Part shown: piece by piece, positions 34,681-45,686 of the stretch | How positions within the stretch are numbered: the first letter of the stretch is position 1 | How the letters are laid out: each line of letters starts with the position of its first letter | DNA from: Seiridium cupressi | Taxonomy: Eukaryota; Ascomycota; Sordariomycetes; Amphisphaeriales; Sporocadaceae | Assembly (NCBI GenBank): GCA_036674765.1 | Contig: JARVKI010000013.1 | Location: 310,001 to 374,000, forward strand | Length of the DNA stretch: 64,000 nt | Reading direction: 5' to 3' | Made by a program: the position numbers and the translations under genes | Notes under the pieces: generated by a model | Told to the model about the DNA's origin: nothing | Seen by the model: the letters and a program-made list of their open reading frames with translations, nothing else | Databases searched by the model: none

Positions 34681-35961
34681 ATGGGCTATCTCTCTCCTCT
34701 GCCCACCCGCAGTCTCCAATCGTCCATCGACAACGCAGATGTGTCTGCACGAAAGCGACCCGGGTATTTCAGAAATGTCACCAGTGCCACACTCAAGAGC
34801 GAGAACGAAAAACACATCACGCATCTCGATGATGACAACTCGGTCGAGACTGGCACGATAGCTTTTGCTTTCGACATTGATGGCGTCCTTGTCCAAGGCG
34901 CGAAGCCAATCCCTGGGGCGCGTGAGACCATCAAGATGCTGCAAGGCAACAACATCCCCTTCATCTTCTTGACCAACGGCGGCGGACTCACAGAGAAGGA
35001 CCACGTCGCCAAGCTCGGCGGGCGCCTCAACCTCACTCTCGATGAGAAGCAGTTCGTGCAGAGTCACACACCATTCTATGACCTTGTCCCCAAGTACAAG
35101 GACAAGACCATTCTTGTGCTAGGTGGACACAAGAACAACATCCGCGACCTTGCACATGCCTATGGATTCAACAAGGTGGTGACTTCTTCCGACTTGATGG
35201 CTGCATGGGAGCACATCCACCCCTTCCCAGAGCTGACCAAGCACCATCACGTCGAGCATGGCCGCCCTATCGAGCAACCGCAACATGTCGAGGTCGCGGC
35301 GATTCTCGTGTGGTCCTCGCCAAGAGACTGGGTCCTCGACTTGCAAGTCATATGCGACCTGCTGCTCTCGAGCGGTGGCAAGTTCGGCAAGAAGTCCCCT
35401 CGCAATGGGGCGATTCACCTACCCAACAACGGCTACCTGCAAGACAACCAGCCGCGGCTCTATTTCTGCAATCCCGATTTCGAGTGGGCTACTCAGCACG
35501 ACCATCCGCGCTTTGCCCAGGGCGCGTTCCGGGAAGCTCTCAGGGGCATCTTTGCTCATGCCACCAAGGGCAAGGCTGAGCTCGAGTACACCGTCATCGG
35601 CAAGCCCACCGAAGCCACCTACACGTACGGCGACAAGACACTACACGCCTACAACGATGCGCTGAACACAGAGCTCGGCGTCGACCGGAAGATCAGGACC
35701 GTCTACATGGTCGGAGACAACCCAGAGAGCGATATCCGCGGCGCAAACTCCTTCCAGTCGAGTATCGGCGCTGAGTGGAAGAGCATTCTGGTCGAGAGCG
35801 GCGTCTACGAAGCAGGCACCAAGCCCACCTATACGCCGACACACTTCGCGAAGGATGTCAAGGATGCCGTCCAGCAAGCACTAGCACAGGAGGGTGTAGC
35901 GCTGGAGACCGACTTGTTGGAGTCCAGACTTGCACTTCTGGACATCAAGGACCAGAACTAA
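34681..35961 (+). CDS. HAD-superfamily hydrolase, CECR5/HDHD5 type
   Basis: Single exon, 426 aa. HAD motif I is FAFDIDGVLVQG with Asp65 as nucleophile and Asp67 as acid/base. Motif II is FIFLTNGGG and motif IV is GDNPESDIRGAN near the C-terminus, with a Lys in VIGKPTEATY before it. The IIA-type cap between them and the overall length match the CECR5 family (yeast YKR070W, human HDHD5), which is reported as mitochondrial with no firmly known substrate. The N-terminus (RSLQSS, ARKRPGYFRNV) is basic and could be a mitochondrial presequence. No operon-like context applies. Confidence 0.9.
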   Translation: MGYLSPLPTRSLQSSIDNADVSARKRPGYFRNVTSATLKSENEKHITHLDDDNSVETGTIAFAFDIDGVLVQGAKPIPGARETIKMLQGNNIPFIFLTNGGGLTEKDHVAKLGGRLNLTLDEKQFVQSHTPFYDLVPKYKDKTILVLGGHKNNIRDLAHAYGFNKVVTSSDLMAAWEHIHPFPELTKHHHVEHGRPIEQPQHVEVAAILVWSSPRDWVLDLQVICDLLLSSGGKFGKKSPRNGAIHLPNNGYLQDNQPRLYFCNPDFEWATQHDHPRFAQGAFREALRGIFAHATKGKAELEYTVIGKPTEATYTYGDKTLHAYNDALNTELGVDRKIRTVYMVGDNPESDIRGANSFQSSIGAEWKSILVESGVYEAGTKPTYTPTHFAKDVKDAVQQALAQEGVALETDLLESRLALLDIKDQN

Positions 35962-37846
35962 CAACATACTAAGCAAAGTGTCGCACATAAGCGAGGAACA
36001 TAATGATAATGGAGTTCTGAGAATCTTTGTCAGGAGTCTTTGGGGAAAAGGGGACATAGAGGACAATGGATTTTGAGCGGTTGCGTGACGAAAAGTTGAT
36101 CGGCGCCCTGATTTGGGGATAGAGCAGTTGTGCCTTATTAGATAGAGCCATAATGAAGGATGAAGTGAACATAAGTGAATGCCTCTCACGCCGTGTTACG
36201 TTCGCACTACATAAACCAACTAGCAGTGGAGGTAACAAAGACGTAAAGTTATGGGGATTTTCAGTATACCAATAAGCGCCAGCTACTTCAGCAGTACTCA
36301 TTGCCACAGTTCTAACCTATATGTACAGCAAGATTTCACTGCTCGAAAAGATTGACCTGTCTTTTGTCCGAAGACCACAGTCCTGATACTGTTCCAGACC
36401 GTCACGAAAATGCTGTTGGACCTTTACCACCCCAGTACAGGATCGGTTCTTCTCGTGCCAGGGACCTGGCGATCAAAGGTGTTGCCAGTACTAGGTGTAG
36501 CTTCCTCATGCTGCTAGAATCAGTCGTTGGGGCGTACCACGCATAAGTCTTTGACCATGTCTCCCCATGTTCTGCTAACCTGCCCGGTATTACAGTGTAG
36601 CATGGTATGTACCACACAGATAACCATCCCAGACCCCTTTGTAACTTATCCCCGGTTGACTACACTGATTGTAGGGATTCAAACCAAGACTAGGATCTGC
36701 CTCCATACTTGGCAGTGTGGCTCTAAAGGCTGCTTTCCGTCCTCGAAGATCAGGGTGCCTTCGCCTAGACTTGGCTGAGCTAACAAGAAGCTTTGCACCA
36801 CGGGATTTTCAGGCGGCACAGATGAACATCCGGTTGTAAGAGGTGACCTAGGATGGATGAAGCCTGAGTATTATGCTTGAAGTCCATCTTTGCCCTGACT
36901 AATCTCCTTGCGGCCGAATTAAAGAGGCAAAGAAACTTTTCAGTAATATGTCTAACATTGGACATCAACTCAATGACATTTCCTTGGGCGATCCCAAATT
37001 CGATGTAGGTAGTACGGATCTTGGGGCTCGCGATGATGCTTTCGGCTCATTGGCCGTGTGGGGCGAGAGATCGTGCAATAGGTGGACAGAGCGGAAAGCT
37101 AATTGGAGAAAAGTCTGAAAGGCGAGTTACTCCAGACATACTCAAGATAGCCATGTTATACTCAATGCAGTGCACCTAAGACATCTTTGTCACTAGCACT
37201 AATGTGCAAAGAGCATACAGCGAAACTGGCGTAGTTACGCGAAAGGCTGCAATACACAGACTTTCCCCGAAGTAAACAACCCTGAAGGTAATTAAGTTGG
37301 GAGGATATTTCGAGGGGGTTGAGTATGTGTATCGCTTGGGTGTCTTAGCCTATGGAACCAGTATCATGCGCCTCAAGTCGGTATAGGACTGGACATACCA
37401 GCCGGAGAGAAAAAGCGCCCTGGTCTTTGCTAGGAAATGATCGACCAAAGTGCTGGCTCTCAAATACCTAGAGAAAAGGTAAGCGGGTGGCTGACAGGCG
37501 AGGAGCTACGTTCACTGCATTAAATGACTAGGTATATACCCAGGGGCAATAATGAGCTCGAAGATCAAGGAAAGCCACACAGTAAACTAGGTATTATGTT
37601 ATAGCAAGCCTTGGCTGGATCGAGAACCTCGCTTGAGACAGCGACATGAAGCCATATAAGCATATTATGCGGGTATCGTCGCATCCTGGTAACTGCATCT
37701 CGCTCCACCGTACTGGCGCTAGTCGAAATGGGGCGCTTGAGCAGCCAACACCAAATACGGCACTCAAGATAGCGACTCCGCGCTGCGCTCTTGGTGGACT
37801 TTGCAGTACTACCTTATCCTCTAATATCGACTCTTGAGTCAGCTGC
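35962..37846. other. intergenic, HAD hydrolase / AT-hook gene
   Basis: About 1.9 kb with only short frames and no recognisable domain or repeat. I see nothing that supports a gene. Confidence 0.5.
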
Positions 37847-39325
37847 ATGGCGTCCAGCGAAGGTGTTAGCGAGGTTGCTAAGCAGGAGGACGTCGGCGCT
37901 TGTCCACTTGCATCTGAAGCTCATGATGTGGAATTACCAGACAAGCAGCGTGCCGGGGCCAGCTCGCCATCTGTAGCTACATCTGCAGGACCTGCTATAC
38001 GGACTGCGCCAGCACCCACACCTCCACTTCCGCCTGCATCTCAATCTCAATTTCAGTCTCAGCCACCGTCCAGTTCAATCTCAGCAGCAACTGCGCCAGA
38101 GCGATTACTACAAACGGCGATCCAAGCACAACCCAATGGACCGCAAGCAACTCGACGGGGCCGTGGCCGGCCACCTGGGCGGCGGCCCAAAGCGCAAATA
38201 CAAACACAGCCAGCACCACAACCACAAGGACCTATCCAAGCCCAAGCCTCTCCTGGACAATCGCATGCTCCCGATCAAATCCAAAGCCCCAATCGTCCCT
38301 CCATTCCTGATCCAATAAGAGCTCCAGATGATGGACAAAAAGCTGCTTTCTTATACCACACCCTCTCATCGATGGACCCCTACCACTCTACGCCAATGGA
38401 CTTCATACACCTGCTCGTGAAGGCTGCCGTACGCGACAATGAGATCGCCTATGACATCGAGCAGCTCCAAGCAAGATGGAATGCAGACCCGGCTTACCAG
38501 TCCATCATTGCCTCCCAGCAGGCCTATAAGAATCCGTTCATGGGGCCAAACGGCCAACCTCCTCCTCCCCCTCCCCCTCCACACACACCTTATCATGAGA
38601 GTCGTCACCTAATGCCAGCCCAGTCTCTTCCACAATCACATCAGAGAGGCCAGGGACCACCGCGGCCGCCCCTAGGTCCGCCTTCTCGTCAAAAAACCGG
38701 CGCCACGGGTACACAATGGATGCCGCCAGTTGTAAATCCAATAACTTCGTTGCCACCTCATGTTCGCCAAAGACAGGCTACAGTAAACGGACCACCACCG
38801 GCGAGCATATCCGCACCTCCTGTAGTCGAGGGGGAAGAGGACGATGAGCCCCACGCGCCTAATGAGAAACCTGTAAACTTCACGTCCATGTTGAACAGTG
38901 CCGAGGCAGAGCTAGGCTGGACGGGTAAATATGACAAGCTGTCCGAGATCCGGCAGGAGTCGTCAGGCTGGCAGGCGGCGCAGAAAATAGGAAAGATCCT
39001 CGATAAGATGAGCCAGAAGGCAACGCTCCATCTCAAATTTGCCAATCGTGTGCACATCCTCACGGTCATACGGGAAATACTCATGTCTGTCCTCGAGACC
39101 CAGGGGACGCGCGTTGCCACGGAAGTGCGGAACATGTCGGGGAATTACGATGTGCCGCTCCTTGCCTCGGTCAAGAAGCTGACCGATGGGCAGAGGCGGA
39201 GACTGGGGAAGCTCGAGAACGGGAAGTGGATGCAGGAGTTCCTGGAAACAGTCGAGCTGGCGAACAAGCAAGACATGTTCCCTCGTGTGCAAGAGGCCTA
39301 TGACTTGATAAACAATCAAACTTAA
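37847..39325 (+). CDS. AT-hook protein with conserved helical C-terminal region
   Basis: Single exon, 492 aa; family not recognised. The N-terminal third is Pro/Gln/Ser-rich with an AT-hook, RRGRGRPPGRR, at residues 103-113, which binds the minor groove of AT-rich DNA. After a second Pro/Gln stretch a helical segment (STPMDFIHLLVKAAVRDNE) appears at about residues 185-205, then another Pro-rich part. From about residue 340 (PVNFTSMLNSAEAELGW) to the end the sequence is well ordered, helical and charged, ending QDMFPRVQEAYDLINN. A nuclear, chromatin-linked role is inferred from the AT-hook. An in-frame ATG with no plausible upstream exon fixes the start. Confidence 0.8.
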   Translation: MASSEGVSEVAKQEDVGACPLASEAHDVELPDKQRAGASSPSVATSAGPAIRTAPAPTPPLPPASQSQFQSQPPSSSISAATAPERLLQTAIQAQPNGPQATRRGRGRPPGRRPKAQIQTQPAPQPQGPIQAQASPGQSHAPDQIQSPNRPSIPDPIRAPDDGQKAAFLYHTLSSMDPYHSTPMDFIHLLVKAAVRDNEIAYDIEQLQARWNADPAYQSIIASQQAYKNPFMGPNGQPPPPPPPPHTPYHESRHLMPAQSLPQSHQRGQGPPRPPLGPPSRQKTGATGTQWMPPVVNPITSLPPHVRQRQATVNGPPPASISAPPVVEGEEDDEPHAPNEKPVNFTSMLNSAEAELGWTGKYDKLSEIRQESSGWQAAQKIGKILDKMSQKATLHLKFANRVHILTVIREILMSVLETQGTRVATEVRNMSGNYDVPLLASVKKLTDGQRRRLGKLENGKWMQEFLETVELANKQDMFPRVQEAYDLINNQT

Positions 39326-41667
39326 TTGGGATAGTCAGAACTCACTCAGCAGCATAGAGCGCTGGAGAGAATCATGATGAGATAGATGTATTATTGAGTC
39401 CACGACAACAACCTGCAGTACAACTGTGTATAAGCACTCGCTCCAAATGCCACATGGTCAAATTTATCAACGTGCTTATTCTACTTACGCGCTGATATAG
39501 TCTACGCCCTGTGGCAGGTCAAGGCCGCTTAGCTTGTTACCAAAATTGATTTGGTAATGTAGCTAACGTCTCAATTATCCTCACCGTCCGGTCGATCAGT
39601 TCCTTTCACCCCAACATATCCAATACCTGTAATTACACAACCCCATACTAGGCACCCAAGATAAATTTTGCACCGACTGAATGCCTCGATTGTGGTGGTA
39701 CCCCCACCGTAGTGACCCTTTGTAGCCAGCTCTGCAGCCGTGATATCGCCTACGGCTTTGCTTGAGCCAATTCTTCAACCGGGCTTGCAACGGTGTGATA
39801 CCAGAATTCTTCAGGCTTGCGCCAGGGTTTCTAGCTATCTTCCCAGCTAATCGTCTGCTCGTGCTGGCCCCAGAAGATATTCTAAGGTCGACTCTCTGGT
39901 CTATGTTCTATATCATCCTTGACACCAGGAGAGTGACACTGGGGTATGACATCTCAAATATGGCGGCGAATAGAACTGAAGGGAAGGAATAGAATAAGAA
40001 TAGAAAGAGACAGAGTGACGGAAATAAAGGGGCGTGAAAAAAAAATTTCAGTTGCCGGGTTCGAACTGCTGAACTTGAAAAAATGGGGCTGAACGTCCCT
40101 GAAGGCACTGTGTTGGCAGAGCTGGAATCACCCAACTAAGCCAATTGGTATTCACTTCAGTATGCGACATTCGGCAGAGCAGAGAAAGTTTGGGTGACCG
40201 GATGGTCGAAAGCAATCCTCTTGTAAAGGTACATGACCTCTCAATCTGCCCTCCCATGGAAACGCCAGCTCACCGAAGCTATTCGCGCTCATGGAGGGTC
40301 CTCCTCGTCGAATGAACGGACGGGACTTGTATCAGCAGCGGAATCCGTAACATTCACTTGAGCTGCGGGCTTATTGTTTGGGTCGGCGGTGAATTCACAG
40401 CATCGCGAGGAGCTTGTTTGTTTCCTTTTCCAATTTTAATTTTCATCTTCTCTCCCCTCCATCAATCTTTAAGATGCATGCGCGTCAAGGCATAGTGCTG
40501 CTACATACACGTAGTATGAATTACTTCTGATTACAGCAGCAGTGTCTCGACCCTTGACCACCCCGCTCTGATAACCCAATGGCTTTCAAAAGCCGGCTTT
40601 GTCTCGTTACTACCCAGTATCATCATACATAAAGGGGCTATATCAAGCCAGGCAGCCCCAGACGCATGGGGCTTCTAAATAAACAAGGAGATTCGAGGAT
40701 TTTGTGTAGAAAATGGGTTTAAAAAATTATTGGACCAGGAGTATAGAAAATTGACTCTCGTAGCGGATCGCGTTCTTGCCTATTTGTGCACTTACTGTGG
40801 TAGTCAAAAGAAATATCAGGTTTGGCCACGTCATATTTAGATTGCGAGCCTATTACTGGAGAGATGCCTGTGGCTCCAAATGCCATCGCTCCTTTCCTGT
40901 CGCACTATCAGAAGCAAATACGAGCAACCATCCCTTCCAACTTTAGTTGTCCATACCGTTTATCAGAGACCGGTTCTCTTTCATCGTGAACTAACAACTA
41001 CGGTAGTGTTTCTTATGCGAACCACGCAGTGCTGACAAACTTTGCCTTGATCTTTGATATGCCAAGAAACATGCAAAGGCCCAGCAGGTGGTCAAATAGG
41101 GAAAACAATTTTATAATTGTTAACCGGCTGGACCTTGATTGACTAGGTCTCTCACCAGCCCTTCTGCCAACCCCCTATTCACTGTCCTGCTCATCCTGCC
41201 AACTCCTACAGCAAATCCGGAACGTACACCTCCTTCAGTAGACAACAGCATATGGATTCATGGGGTACGGAGTAGTGGTTGCTCGAATATCATCTGCGGC
41301 GAAGTAGCAGACCTCCATCGAGTGCTCAGTCCACAATCCGCGATTGGCGCTCATCGATGTAGAAGTCGATTGGAATGACAAAATAAAATCAAGTTCCAAT
41401 TCAATGGTATTCTGCCTGTCCCTTAAACGCCAAGTGCTGTGCGACCCAGTTCACCCAAATTTCCTGCTTCCCAATCATGCTGTAACTTATGCGTGCAACA
41501 ATGGCTGACGAATGGCGAAAGTATATGCTGCCCGCTCACTCCCGAACGCTGTGCCATGGCGTTCGACGGGTACTTCTCCCTGTGGGGTATCCTTGGTTAT
41601 TCCTCGTCCAGTCTTTGGACTACTCAGTATGGCTCCCTCCTAATCTTCTGTACGAGCCATATATGAC
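39326..41667. other. intergenic, AT-hook gene / ICE2
   Basis: About 2.3 kb between two 3' ends. Apart from the Pol III-like unit near 40.1 kb, no gene is seen. It is mostly AT-rich with short frames. Confidence 0.5.
40037..40143 (-). ncRNA. degenerate Pol III-like unit (box A, box B, T9)
   Basis: On the minus strand TGGCTTAGTTGG at 40143-40132 matches a tRNA box A. GTTCGAACCC at 40066-40057 matches box B, and a run of nine T starts 11 bases later at 40045-40037, as a Pol III terminator would. The acceptor and T stems do not pair and the A-B spacing of about 65 bases is long, so this is not a functional tRNA by inspection. A decayed tRNA, a tRNA-derived SINE piece or chance are all possible. 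Confidence 0.3.
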
Positions 41668-43031
41668 TCAATCCGTCTTCCAGTGTGTCATGCCACCATC
41701 AATATCATCGTTGCCAAGATATAATTCGATGCCATACAAGCTCATTGTAATGGCCACGTTAATCCACCGCCATGTGTTCCCACCTGCATCTCCGTCTCGC
41801 AGGGTCCAGCCTTCGTCTCCATTCGTGGAGAAATGCTGCAACAAAAGGCTAGTGTAGACAGCAATCAAAATCGAGGGCGAAAACCAGGACAAGAAACCGA
41901 GTATCCGGTTTGCACTATCCGAGTCGTCCAGTGAAGGCTCCTCGAGAAGCGCTCTCGCACCAGACTCCTTCACTGCCGGTATAATGCGCGTTGCGCAATA
42001 GAAAACAATGATACGGTAAGTGAGGGAGATCATCACAGATGGCGCAATGGTCTGGAATGCTGCGTGGAGAAAGCTTAGCGAAGAATACACGGCCGACGGC
42101 AACGAACCCAGCAGATGCAGGAGCGTCGAGTAGCTGGCCATGATTATCGGAGGCAAAGGTGGGAAGTCTGGCTGGTTAGCGGCTTCTTTCTCGGCGGCTG
42201 CAGCAGCCTCTGCTGACTGGACGTAATCTGTGAAGATCTGGTATATGCAGAGGACAACATAAGCGAACAAGAGCGAAGACTCGACCGGATTGCCTCTACC
42301 AGAACCGATGCCTATGGCGCATAGGAACACTGCTGAAGTCACTGTCACACCAATGAGTGTCGCATCAACGTGACTGATGGACGGGAATAGAGCAACACGC
42401 CACAGAAAGTAGACGGCGCTCGCAATGACAGACGCAGAGAAGATGAGCAAGATAAGCTGCAAAAAAAGGTTAGCACACTCCGCAGTCGGCATGTAGGAGA
42501 GATGCTTACCACCCATGTATCGCTGCGTCCTCTGTTTACAAGCCATCTCGTGATCTGGCCAGCTGCTTGGATGACCAGAAGCGTGCAGAAGCCCTCCAAC
42601 AGCTGGAACACGGGGCTGGAATAGCGTAACGTTTTGTCCCAGCCGCCGAGAGTAACACTCTCCACCAAGCCACCGTCGCCGAAGAAATAGTCGGACCAGG
42701 TATTGTATTTCCGCCCGCTTAGTCCACTGATAGTTTTCGATACCCAGTCGGAGCTGTTCGCGTCAACGGCGAAGCGGTGTAAAGACCATATCAGTAGAAC
42801 GGGGATAACGATCCACTGGGCGGACTGGATAAGCTTCGTGATGCTCCATCGCACCCGCGAGTTCTCGGGAGTCGCAAGCTTGAAGGAACTGTAGATGAGG
42901 TAGAAGGTGAACAGTGACAGGCTGTATGCCAGCCCACTGTCGCGGCCGCCTACATCGAAAGATATTGGTATCGAGAGAACTACGGTGAGCAGGAAGACGG
43001 AGCCGGTGAAGATACGGAAGAACCACCACAT
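41668..43031 (-). CDS. ICE2: ICE2-family ER membrane protein
   Basis: Exons 43031-42510 and 42456-41668 on the minus strand, 436 aa. The start is the ATG of MWWFFRIFTGSVFLL; the frame continues four codons upstream only to a TTG and meets a stop without another ATG. Several hydrophobic segments span the protein, beginning with a first helix followed by SIPISFDVGGRDSGLAY, the hallmark of ICE2. The intron of 53 bp is joined at WV/LILLIFSAS in phase 0. Yeast Ice2 acts in cortical ER inheritance and lipid homeostasis. A short Ala/Glu-rich loop (AEAAAAAEKEAANQ) faces one side of the membrane. Confidence 0.9.
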
Positions 43032-45686
43032 TGGGCGTGTCAAGGGTGGCTGCTGCCGCGCCGAATCAGCGAGGCTTGTAGCCGGATTGACTCGATGGTA
43101 CCGACCGCGAACTGTTCAGCGGTGAGATGGTAGAGTATCGTGGGCGAGTAGCAGCAGATGCCTTGATGGGTTGGCCCAGCCTTGGACACAACGGCAGGAG
43201 CTTCGAAGAGGAGCACGTGTCGAACAGGCTGTCAAACCTGAGGATACATGGAGGCGGGCGAAGGCTCGAAGAATGGCGAGATCTGGCGGTCGCAGTGCTC
43301 GATGCTCTGTCGGCGGAGGTGTTGCGTCCGGAGGGGCTGCAAATGTGTTCAGTACAATGTAATTATTTTGAGTTAGGCAGGCGGTGGGCAGGCCCGCGAT
43401 TTCCTCCTGAGGTGGCTTCTATTGCTATGTCCCAACGGGAAAATTGACGGCCTTGTTTTCTGGCAACAGGGGTATGCACCTTATCGCTTATCTACACGTG
43501 GCTGCAGATGCGAGATTAGCCCAAGCGCTGCCGAGGTGGAAAATCAGGAGCAGTTCATTTTATTTCCCTGGCAGTGAAAACCTAATAACTACATGTATGA
43601 TGACCGTGGGCAGCAGGATGTTGGCAAGCCAAAATGCTGCACCGTGGCGCCTCTGGCCATGGTGATTCAAGTCACTTCTAAGCACACGGTAGCAAAGAGA
43701 GAGAGAAAAAAGACATGTGAAATCAAGGTCGCGTGCGCCTCCCAACGTTAGATCGCGGGTCTAGCCACACGATAGTTCGCAGCTAGTGACTATAGCACCC
43801 TTGCAACCTGGGATTTTGGCGTCATGGCTTCATCGTTTTCACCGCAACATTCTTTGGAGCTGTAGCTATTCATGCCATGATCAATCGGGTAAAAAATGAT
43901 GCAATCGAGGGAATATCTGACGATAGGGACATCAAAATGGTGGCTACATTGTAAGCTGTCTACCGGTGTAAGACACGCTGACATTCCCGAAGATGAGGAA
44001 ACAAGGTCCTTGTGGCTTGCAACATTGCATTCTACGGGCAAACTGCCACGGTGCATTCAACGATAGCAGTCGCTTAGAACAACCGCTTCTAGCTTTCGTC
44101 ACCTAGGTCGGTCATGTCGCCTTGCAAAGCGACACCGACACCGCCGTTAGTCATCAGGCCTCAAACGGATCATTAGGGTTCCGCTCATTATTTTTTGGTG
44201 CAGTGCGCTCTGCATGGAGTGATCACAGCAAATCTAGACCGCGCAGCTCCTCCATTTCGACCCTCGACCGCCAGTCGAGTGCTATGATAGCTCATCATAA
44301 CGTGGCAAGCATCAGCTCCACTAAGTCATGGCGCGAACCATTATTCTGTACAGAACACGCATTGTGTCCCCATCTCAGCGGCACTGACCCGCAATGATCC
44401 ACATTTCAATTCCTGATATACTTGCACTGGGTTGCAAAGCTTTCCTTATTCTTCTCTATATGCCAGACTCTGGATTATCTGAACATCGTAGAGAGGAACC
44501 ATTCATTATGCAACTGGAACGATTGCCTCTGAAAGCCAGGGGTCAAATTTCGCCTTATTTCTGTTCTCTACCTTGCGTGGAGGGCTTGCACGCTGACAAC
44601 GATGCCTAGTTGCTGCTGATGGCCGGGGCTCAATCCGGGCTGAGTCCTCCCCACGCCCGACTGTGCATAGGTCTGCAAGCACTGGCTTGATCACCTGTGC
44701 ATGCCGCAGCCGAATTGCAAATGAGGCAGAATCCAGAGGCAAATATACATACACCCTGTTCCGAGCTTCTACAAGCATCGTAGGTACACCTTTGGCAATG
44801 ACGCATTTCATGGCGGCTTGTCTTTCGAGATGCAGCGTTGCATTGCTGTGCTGGCACAAGGACAAACATGCGTTCTACATGGCGATCCAGCTTCCCTGCA
44901 CGTCAGAGGTGCGAGATATGCAGTGTCGAGGGCCACAGAAACTTGCAGCACGAGTGCAGTATCGAAAGCTGATTGATCCCTTAAAAGTCGCTCTGCGGAG
45001 TGCCCAAGGTCCAATTCTGGAATAAATTGCAGTGGCTGATCAGAGGAACCCCTGCTGACCTCCGCTCAAACCCACCATCGCACCGTCAGGGTCGCCGTCG
45101 AGGCCAGCGACTCCTGCTTTGCACGGGCACGAGAGACGGCCTGTTGTTGTGTACCATCGCCCAGGCCGGGTAGTCATCTGGGCCAGGCTGTGCAATCGTC
45201 TGGCGTTTCAACGGTTGCACTCATTGATCATTGAAAAGCCTCGCCAGTGATTCCCGATTTCAGCTGCGCTTAATCTGCAGAGGCTCATTGGTGCGGCCGA
45301 TTGCAGGCCCAGCTGCACCGTGGGGCAAAGACGGTCCCAGCCGCGAATATAATCCCGGCTCCAACATCTCACCGGCCAGCCTTTCGTGTCTTTGTCTCTC
45401 GGTTCTTTCTACTGAATATGTCTCCTATCATTGTTTTCAACCGCTGAGCAGGTCGCTATGGGGGAAAAGCACCCAAAGCCGAGGCCGTTTTGGGCTCGGA
45501 CCTTCTCGAATATACAGCCAAGTAAGTGCTTGTCACAAACTTGGCCCATCCTCCTCAGCAACGACCTGGCGAAGCTTTTGGTGACGCTGCAGCTACATGA
45601 ATTGCGAGAATGCTTCGCATGTGGGGGTGCACTGATTCCGAAAGCATACGCTAATTCTCATCCGTCGGGCAGCATGGAATCGTACA
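43032..45686. other. divergent intergenic, ICE2 / CorA-like
   Basis: About 2.65 kb. A short AG repeat lies at about 43695-43710. Open frames such as 44122-44397 and 44663-45025 have no recognisable domain. Just before the CorA-like start, an out-of-frame ATG at 45674 could act as a small upstream frame. Confidence 0.45.
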
